Assembly: GCA_905331475.1 (NCBI GenBank)
Contig: CAJNYU010002679.1
Span: forward strand, 1 to 64,000
From: Rotaria socialis
Taxonomy: Eukaryota > Rotifera > Eurotatoria > Philodinida > Philodinidae
DNA length: 64,000 nt
Direction of reading: 5' to 3'
A program made the position numbers and the translations under genes. The notes beneath the pieces were generated by a model. That model had not been told where the DNA came from. It saw only the letters and a list, made by a program, of their open reading frames with translations, and did not search any database. Each line of letters begins with the position of its first letter. Positions within the stretch are counted from its first letter, which is position 1. Below, piece after piece: positions 53,000 through 64,000 of the stretch.

Positions 53000-54441
53000 T
53001 TGCGTTTCCACAAGATAAAGTAAGAATCAGACGAAAAAAAAATCGATTTCGAAATAGATATAATAAAATTAATTCCTTATCATGAGAAATACTAACTGAG
53101 CTGTGCAACATATTTTGATTTCAGATGAATTGCACTAACAGCGTTTATCAATGAGAAAAATAGGAAATCTTTTTGTAACTGATTAGTGATTTATTCAAGG
53201 GGCAAACGGAGGGCTTGACGTAGAAAAATACTTCAAAGTAGACTACTTGAAGTAGCTCAAAGTAACTTAAAGATCAAAAGTTTGCCGTTTCCCCCTTGGA
53301 TTTATTTCTTATGCTATAGTTTGACAATACTTGGAGAATATAGACAAACTATTCTTGATATTGCACTTCAAAGAATAGACCTCAGTGATTTTTTGAATAA
53401 TATTTTAACACAATAGACTACAGTAATGAAGAAGAACAAAACTGAATGAAACTGCTCGATGAAATTTTTATATATTGTCTTGTGGATAGAAAGAATTTAA
53501 TTATCTAAATGGAAACTACATTCAACGTGTAACGACCAGTCCTATATTTGAAATATACAGACCTCGACATCTAACAAAAAAACAGAATATTAAGTTTAAT
53601 GTTTCCAGGATTTCTCTATGATTGAGTAAATAAAAACTTTGATTACTAAAATCTTTTTTTTAAATTTATTTTCAATACTAATCAAACTTTTATGAGTTCT
53701 GTCGCAATGTTTAGTATCTAAATTAATGCGCCGTTTCAAGTTTACTAGATGAAAACACGATTTGAATGTCTTGTAGTAACACTACAACCATTACGTACCT
53801 TGTTCAATTCATTTGTTTAGTATTTAAAATTAATTTTAACAATAGCTCTATTATTAACTCAATTAATTGTATTAAATAGGATTTGAACTTCGCAATTTTT
53901 GTGGCACATTTTGTTTGCTTCTCCTCTAGGCTTTTTCTTGTTGTATTCCATGATTATACATATTCAAATTATGTTTTAATAGTGAATGACTGTTTTTAAT
54001 AATTTATGGTCGAACTCATACTCATTCCTAAAGAATATAACTACGCCTCGGGAACCGAAACACTCGGAAAAAGTCCAGCAATGCAATCTACTTTTCTATT
54101 TTATTGGCCCAACAGACTCTATACAATAAAATATATTGATTCCTGCAGATGTTAAATCATTTTCTACAGTAATTGTGTCTACTTTTTGCCGGTACCGATT
54201 TCGCGTCATATTTATTTACATTGTTTCTCTCTTTAATTTTGACTAGTCAGGAATATCTAGATGGCGATCATGAACGAACGATGTAAAACATTGTTGATGA
54301 AAATTGAAAATTAGTTCAGCTGGTTTATGCTGCCATCTGTCTTGCATTGGAAAAACATTTGCTATGTTTTATACGAATAAAAGTTATCCGGAAACAAAAC
54401 AAAAAAAAATTATTGTATTCAGTTTTTATTTTTTGCAACAA
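53000..54441. other. Intergenic 1.4 kb, no gene seen
   Basis: No ORF with coding character is present. It contains the upstream region of the exonuclease gene. Confidence 0.5.
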
Positions 54442-57369
54442 ATGTCATCATTATTGTCAAGTCTGTCTGAAAAATTGCATTTACACAATGATCAAGAGGC
54501 TATTGAGTTAGCTATAAATCATTTTAATAATTCCCATCAACCATACAATGATTTATTTGAATATCTTTTACTATTATCTGAATCACATCATAATAATATG
54601 AATTTAATCAATTGTCTTATTCATTCCTTTGTTCAATGGAAAAATCAATCAAATAAAACTGTCGCAATTCCTCATATTGATGAAAATTTAATTAGTGATT
54701 TAATTTTAAGAAAATTACCAATAAAATTCTTACAAGATTTCTGTGAAATATTTAACATTTCGAAAGATAATTTATTATTTTTATTACGAACTTTAATATT
54801 TGATCCATTAAATTCACCGTCATATAAACGTGCACTAAATATAATTGTAAAATTCAATTATCAATTAGAATTTTCTCCAAATGAAATTTTATTACCATTA
54901 ATACTTCAAACAAAAGATCATCTTATTCATATCTATATGGATAAGAAACCACAATTAGAAGGATATGTATTAGAGTTACTAGATTATTTATATGAAAGTG
55001 GAGGGAAGAAAATTCGAGAAATTTTATCCAACCAATTCAATATCCGAAATTTAAATCTTAATAAAAAAGCTCTCGGTAAATTAGCGGTTCGCTATTGGAA
55101 TACATTGGGAAATGAGCAAACAGAAAAGTATCCAAATTTATCTACATTACAACATAGAAGAACATTAAGTTATTTAATTAATGTTAAATATTTTGAGAAT
55201 ATTGAAGAAAAAACAACGAGTGACGAAGCTTGGAACGAATTAATTGAAGTAAAAATAGACAAAAAAAATTGCTTAGTTTATTTTTCATTGTATTTAAGGA
55301 AATTATATTAGGCAATAATGACCTATCGGATTATTTCATCGAATTGCTTGTTGATAAAGATGATATTGTTGCTGTTAGATATTGGAGTAAGAAATAGTTT
55401 GGATCATTCTTATTTATCAAGTGTCGTTTTTTTTTGTATTTAGTCGCATGGTTAAATCGACCTGAGCATACATTACCTCCTTGGGTATGTAAGTCTTTTT
55501 AGTGAGATTATACTAATATGATTTATGATTGTTACAAAAAAAAAATATATATATATATATCGAAAATGTATTAGATAGAATACAAAGAAAACATTTCCAT
55601 TAATTGTCAATAACACCTACCCACGAGCATAGTAAATATGAATTGATTCCGAAAGAGATCAGATTGCTGTGATTTACAAACATTCAGCCTGTTATTTTAT
55701 ATCCATTGACTTTGTTAAATTGAAAATCAAAGTTAATAATTCAGATTAATCGAGTAACTTTTTTATGTGGGACATTAGTTCTAATGATTGCTAAAATAAG
55801 AAATTAATTGTTTCCTTTTTTTTTCGAAAAAGGTACAAAGGTATATTCGTTCTAAACCAAACAGCCGATCTACAACAGTAGCCGTTGATAAAAGCCCTAA
55901 GCAAATCGCATCTATTGAATATTACAAAATGCCGCTTGAAGATATACAAATAGTTTTTGTTGACTCCATGCCTGGATATGAACGTTTACTTGATCGTTTA
56001 TTTAATGGAAATAATAGTCAAGAAGAGCTAATACTTGGTTTTGATTGTAAGTAATTTTTATTAAAAAATATTTTGGATTTTGACATGTGTTCGTTTTTCT
56101 GTTGCTGCTGATGAAAATAATTCGATCTGTATTTCAATTTTCATTTTAAATATCATGATAAAGTTGCATTTTCAGAAATAGAAAATCTTTATTTGAGTCT
56201 TCATAGGTGCTATACAAAAATTTTCCCTATTTCATTATACAAGCATAAAAGATACCTTTGGTATTGTGTGATTACATCTATATTCTGAGCAATTCATTAG
56301 CATTTTCTTATCCCCAATTGCACGTATCCGGACATGGAGTGAGAAAAAATTGACATATCATTGCATTTCTGATTAAGGATGATGTCAAGTCGAATTTTTC
56401 TCTAGTGTGTGCGACAATCGCTTAGATTTATAGAAAAGAAATTGAACTAAGCAATCACTAAATAACATGCTGCATTCTATACATTCACTACAGAAAAGAT
56501 TGTTCTTCTTAAATTCGAAAAAGTTCCTTTTAGAACAATATCTCTATCGTGATTTTTAGGTGAATGGAAACCAATATTTAATAATACATCGACATCTAAA
56601 CAACGTCTTAGTATAGTGCAAATAGCATTTCCGAACGAAATATTCTTGCTTGATGTACTTCATTTTTTTCATACATGTGATCCCGAAAATATTCAAAGAC
56701 GTTTAGCAAATCGTTTGTTCGACGATGATCACGTGACAATACTTTGTAAGTTCAAATTGTTTCTAAAAATTGAATTTTCCAAAGAAAAATAAATTTTGTA
56801 GGTTACGGTTTTCAAGCAGATGCTTCTATGCTGATTGCTTCTTATCCAATTTTCAATCAAGTACTTCTCTCGGGAAAGACTTTATTAGATTTATCGTTTG
56901 TACAAACAGAGGTAAATATATAAAAGCAAAAACTATTTGCCTATTTTTCTTTCTTTTCTTATTAATAGTTGTTGAATACTCGGCGAGATATATTTCCATA
57001 TCCTACACTACCAAATAATATAATTTCAAAAGAGAAAGGCCTGAGTGAATTAGTTCGTTTATGTTTTGGTAAAACATTAAATAAATCTGAGCGATGTTCT
57101 AATTGGGACCGACGGCCATTGCGACAAGCTCAAATTCATTACGCAGGTTTTTGAAAAGTAAAAGTCATTTTGCGTTATATTCTTCTTTTTCTTTTATTTT
57201 AGCATATGATGCGTATTGTTTAATTGATATTTATAATTGTCTCGGTAATCGTCTTCAATCATTCGATTATCTTCAATCACTTCGTGGATACAAACCGAAA
57301 AAATCCGATCCACCAGTCGATCAAAATGATCATTTTCAAACATCGAATAGTGTTACTTCGGTTCAATGA
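54442..57369 (+). CDS. Mut-7/EXD3/Nibbler-type 3'-5' exonuclease
   Basis: I start at ATG 54442 (MSSLLSSLSEKLHLHNDQEA); the 46 codons upstream open on TTG and look like UTR. About eight exons join in consistent phase, the first being 54442-55248, the second from 55299, then 55443-55483 and on. The first ~270 residues are helical repeats (LILRKLPIKFLQDFCEIFNI, LEGYVLELLDYLYESGG) like the MUT-7/Nibbler N-terminal domain. The C-terminal half is a DEDDy RNase D fold: LGFDCEWKP (D and E of motif I), VQIAFPNEIFLLDVL, YGFQADASML (motif II Asp), LSELVRLCFGKTL, NWDRRPL, and YAAYDAYCLIDIY (motif III Tyr and Asp). All four catalytic acids and the Tyr are present. Such enzymes trim 3' ends of small RNAs (miRNA and piRNA trimming by Nibbler; transposon silencing by MUT-7). 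The Mut7-C domain is absent. Confidence 0.85.
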
Positions 57370-57541
57370 AGAACTAGACATTTATTATTTAGTTTCGAAT
57401 AGTAACTTTCTATTTAATTCTGACATCGATGTCGTGTTTATGATTATAATTTAATATTGTTTATGTGTCCAAACACGCGGAATTTTATTTTACTTAGATT
57501 GAATAAAAATTCTTGTCAATAATGTATTAAATAGTTCTTTT

Positions 57542-57564
57542 TGTGTACTCAAAAAGTGAGTACA
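57542..57564. repeat. Perfect hairpin GTGTACTCA/TGAGTACAC
   Basis: A 9-bp perfect stem with an AAAAG loop at the left edge of dispersed repeat B. It could be the terminus of that repeat. Confidence 0.6.
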
Positions 57565-58090
57565 CTAGAATCGGTCAGTGTGTCCGTCCGGCCGTAGGCA
57601 CGATAACTCGCGAAAGGAGAGTCAGACCGTGATGAAATTTTCCACACAGTTCAATCTCATGAATATCTCGGTCGTGTTCCAAGAGGAGAAGAATCCCTCA
57701 AGAAATGGTTGAGTTATCGAAAAAATTGTCATTTTTGACCAGGCCATCCCTGAGGAGGGGTACAGGGATTTGTTTTTAAAAAACAAATTTTTCTCAGGAT
57801 CATTGACAACATATATAAATCGACTCAGTTTTTAACGCTGATTCCGAATCTGATATTATTTTTGAGCTAAACCGTAGCTTTCTGATGAAACATCGCCTGA
57901 AAAACGTCTCAAAATGCACAAAAACTGCATCCAGAAATCAAATTGCCTAGTTTCTCATGATAATTTTGGTGTTCAGACATTCTAGAATGACTCATATATC
58001 CCATGCATTTTTTGCAGTACACATAACTTTCAGATGAAATCCGAAGTTTCCACATTTTTTTGTCAGCTATGAATTCAGACAAAAATAAGC
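57565..58090. repeat. Dispersed repeat B, copy 2 (longer)
   Basis: This unusually CG-containing stretch (GTCCGTCCGGCCGTAGG, ATAACTCGCGAAAGG, TCAGACCGTGATG) passes into TTTTTCTCAGGATCATTGAC, CATATATAAATCGACTCAGT and TTTTGCAGTACACATAAC, which are shared with 52876-52990 in the same order and orientation. No ORF is convincing. Confidence 0.6.
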
Positions 58091-58365
58091 ATATCGTAGA
58101 AAAGCTCTCAAGTCAACTGAATTACGATGAATGTCTTTCTATAGCAGTACTCAATATAAAAAGAATATCGTCAGACTATTAGCGCTTTTTTCTTCATACA
58201 ATCATAATTGCTTGAAAGTCATCATTCTCTTTTTCAAATATTAAATTTTCTTTATTCAATCAAGCAAATCAAATGAATAATAATTTATCAATATATATAT
58301 ATATATATGTATATACATCTGCATGAATATTAGTACAATACAATTACTAAACTAAAAAGGCATGC

Positions 58366-59308
58366 TTAATGATTGCCTGGAAGTAATAATTTGCCAAGCG
58401 TTGCTTCGTATTGTTCATCTAAAGTAACAAGTTCTGCAACAACATTTAAACGTCGCTGAGCTAAATGTTTCAATTGTATATATGCATTATTTCGTTGTTC
58501 ACTACGCGTCTTTTGTCGCTCAATGGTTGTAGATAAATGATCAGACATACGACGCGTTTTTCGTGGACTTTCAATTCGAGGCGTTGATGATATTGATGAG
58601 GACGAACGCATTCGATTATCAGGTACTTCATGACGATGAATATCTGATTCATGTCTAGAATGAAATTATGATAAACGAATTTGCTGGTCGGTTAACTTTG
58701 ACAGAGACTTAATCAAAGGATAGTATTAATTAATTTAGTTGTTTTAACTCTGTCAATAGGATTGTCTAAGTTGAACGAGAAATATCTATACGTACCGTTG
58801 AGACATCATCGATATATTTTTATGGCCAGTAAATGAATGATTAAGCAATTGTGCTAAAGTTCCCATTTCATGTGTTAAATCTATAGATGGATTTTCTTGA
58901 AAATGACTAATTGATTTAGGTTTAACTTTAATTTGCGATGGATATTCATCTGAACTTAATTCTCCACTTTCACATTCACTTGCACTTGTACAACTATTAT
59001 CTGATGATACCAATGGTAAATGTGACGCACTATTATTAACACTAATAACTAAAACAAAACAATGGAAAGTAAAATCTTTTTTTTTTTGATTGGTTTAAAA
59101 ACTAAATTTAACCTTCTTTAACATAAACACATCTTCTTGAAAAAGTTCTCATTGCTGCTGCATTTATATTAGATGAAATATCTGATAAAGGAATTGATGG
59201 GCGATTACGATAGCCTTGGGTTGTTGTGATTGAAGATGAAGTATGCGTTGCTGTTGAATGCCATTTATTAGTTGATGACAAGGAAGCTGAGCCTGAATTT
59301 GCCAGCAT
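58366..59308 (-). CDS. Unrecognised small Ser-rich protein
   Basis: Three exons (59113-59308, 58796-59048, 58366-58654) join in exact phase to give 245 residues from ATG 59306-59308 (MLANSGSASLSSTNKWHSTA) to LGKLLLPGNH. The first two thirds are Ser/Asn-rich with no fold signal. The C-terminal ~60 residues (TIERQKTRSEQRNNAYIQLK, RRLNVVAELVTLDEQYEATL) look like an amphipathic helix or coiled coil. An Arg/Ser run (SPRKTRRMSD) could be a phosphorylation or nuclear-targeting region. Upstream coding exons cannot be excluded. Consistent phases and clean donor/acceptor sites support a real gene, function unknown. Confidence 0.6.
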
Positions 59309-59908
59309 TTCAAAATTTCAGAATACAAAAACAACAGAATTTCATTGCATGATGTAATGAACAAAACGGACGAGGCGATCGCGTTATAATGATCAACACA
59401 ATTTACTTCTGATGCGCACACTTAAATGTAAAGAATGAATAACAAGCAAACTACTATTGTTCTATCTATCTATCCTATCCTCGATATACATTTCATCCAT
59501 TCGTTTAAAGTAAACAAATAGAATTTTTGTTATTCATGACGAATCTTCAATGTACATCGAAAACGACAAATCTCTATTTTTGCAGCGTTCAACATTTATC
59601 TTAAATATTGATTTTAATTGTATGAAATTTATTCTTTCTTTGTTACGCTTATTGACATGAGAACCCACTCGATGCGATTTGTACGAAACGCATCGAACTG
59701 ACTCAGATCATCAACGCCTGTTGATTCAAAACAATTTTTCCATAGGCACATAATAATCACATTAGATTAAGCTAATGAAAATATAATAAAATTTTTATTC
59801 ACAAAAAAGAATCATTGACGAGACAATAGTAACAAACGCATCTTGATTACCCAAAACTCTACAAATATTATATGCCAACCGACATGACCGGAAAAAAAGC
59901 TGTTCAAT
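59309..59908. other. Intergenic between the Ser-rich gene and Hsp70
   Basis: AT-rich 3' flank of Hsp70 and upstream region of the Ser-rich gene. The ORF at 59812-60012 is a shadow of the Hsp70 C-terminus. Confidence 0.5.
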
Positions 59909-62905
<2,997 letters not shown>

Positions 62906-62974
62906 GGTATATGATAAATGTATATGCGAACGAAATTTGAATTAAAACAACAGATGAATAGCGCGTCAATGTAT

Positions 62975-63011
62975 GAATATATAGTAAAATAATATTCTAG
63001 AATATTCTCGA
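62975..63011 (-). promoter_or_regulatory. Hsp70 promoter: heat-shock element and TATA box
   Basis: On the minus strand, a heat-shock element made of alternating GAA/TTC units (TTC 62995, GAA 63000, TTC 63005, partial GA 63010 in + coordinates, each spaced 5 bases) lies 90-106 bases before the ATG. A TATATATTC box at 62975-62983 sits just downstream of it, the usual HSF-TATA order. A second TATAAAAAGG is at 63042-63051, upstream of the element. Confidence 0.75.
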
Positions 63012-63051
63012 CGTGTAGGTGAAGCAAAATCTATGCTCGCACCTTTTTATA

Positions 63052-64000
63052 CAATTAACTGGAAAGGAGAAAAAGAAGAAGAAAAAAAAAAAAACAACAA
63101 CAACAAGGAGAAAGAAAAAAAGAAAGGAAGAAAGAACGACTAGCTTCTAGATTCTCTAGTGCAACATTGTCAATATTCACAATAATGCTCTAGTAATTGT
63201 TCATGAATATCTACAGATTAGATTAGTAATGTTTGTTTAATTTCTTTTTTTTTATTTATAAAACTTTTCCAACAATTCATAGGAAGAATACAAGGAAATA
63301 GAAAACCCTTACACAATGACTTGCATTGTTGACATAGGAAGAAGCTTGTTGCCGAAATGACGATATCGAGCGTTTTCAAATTTTTAATATAATTGAAATT
63401 CAAAAAAAAACACAGATTTTCTTTTTATTTCATGGAACTCAATCTACCAACAAACGATGTTACTCGCCTACAGATTTTTTTTCGATGAATTTACGGGTAA
63501 AATTACATTTACAAAACAGAACCCTATTTTGAAAACAAGAAGATCGATTGAAAAAATTATCGTGAAAATTACGAATTTTCATACTAAGGAGTTCATTTTT
63601 ATAGAGCCAACAAAAGTGAAAAATTGAAGGAATATTTTGTTTTGTTTCGGTAGAGCTTCGAAACGTATTGTTTTCTAGTAAAATGAAGGCTTTTGAAAAA
63701 ATTGCGAGAAATACCAAAGTTTACTCCGACGCAAAATTCAGTTTCACACGGAACAAATATCAAAACTGATATAGATTTTTCTGTGATTCTTTTCAGTCTG
63801 CACATTAGTCGTTTTTTTTTCTTCCGAGTACATGTTAGTATTTACATCCTTCTACGCTACCCTTCCGATGCGCCAACAGCTTAGTAACAATCTCTTTCGC
63901 TTGCCAAAGGTTCAGACTATTTATAAATATTCAATACTCTCTTAAGATTAATCTAACATTGCCAAGTATCAAATGAACCTTTCTAAATACAAAGAGATTT
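63052..64000. other. Upstream of Hsp70, no further gene seen
   Basis: A purine-rich AAG/AAC low-complexity run (63061-63140) is followed by AT-rich sequence. Short ORFs on both strands at 63218-63884 have no motif. Confidence 0.5.

Noticed and set aside
54304..54441. 46 extra N-terminal codons of the exonuclease
   Set aside because: They open on TTG, are Lys/Phe-rich and look like 5'UTR; ATG at 54442 begins the family-like helical domain.

Overview
The window reads as nuclear DNA of a small invertebrate, most probably a bdelloid rotifer. This is an inference. It rests on AT-rich sequence, many short GT-AG introns (about 50-90 bases), a TPR-containing arginine ADP-ribosyltransferase, a decayed F-box gene of a type I associate with bdelloids, RING/TRAF and BEN-domain remnants, and scattered short blocks of TGTGGG, the G-rich telomere-type unit I recall for Adineta. 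No ribosomal RNA or species marker is present, so the genus is not set.

Layout. Bases 1-16000 are accessory and repeat-rich. They hold a broken non-LTR retrotransposon reverse transcriptase, broken RING/TRAF, BEN-domain and F-box genes, a broken gene with a mitochondrial-type N-terminus, fold-back and MITE-like elements, direct repeats, and most of the TGTGGG blocks, which are usually paired head-to-head. The one intact-looking gene there is a small NTF2/SnoaL-like protein. Bases 16000-29000 carry a secreted Ly6-like/mucin protein, a divergent pantothenate-kinase-like protein that seems to lack its glycine-rich motifs, a dead eEF1A-like gene, BBS4, and a tRNA-Val(CAC). Bases 30000-64000 are more gene-dense: ADP-ribosyltransferase, an unrecognised basic (probably nuclear) protein, an LRR-FN3 receptor-like membrane protein, a tetraspanin, an FAD amine oxidase, a choline-transporter-like protein, a mut-7/EXD3-type 3'-5' exonuclease, a small unrecognised protein, and an eight-exon cytosolic Hsp70 with a heat-shock element.

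The genes form no operon-like unit; each looks separately transcribed. The main contrast is between the decayed, repeat-laden left third, which looks subtelomeric or transposon-accumulating, and the ordinary multi-exon genes to the right. The features most worth a second look are the recurrent inverted TGTGGG pairs, the pantothenate pseudokinase candidate, the eEF1A-like pseudogene with several independent lesions, and a 625-base MITE-like element. There is one 100-N gap (52761-52860) beside a degenerate tandem repeat, and a single N at 16510 that shifts the frame of the mucin gene. Exon boundaries were read by eye and checked for phase where stated. No alignment or database search was run.
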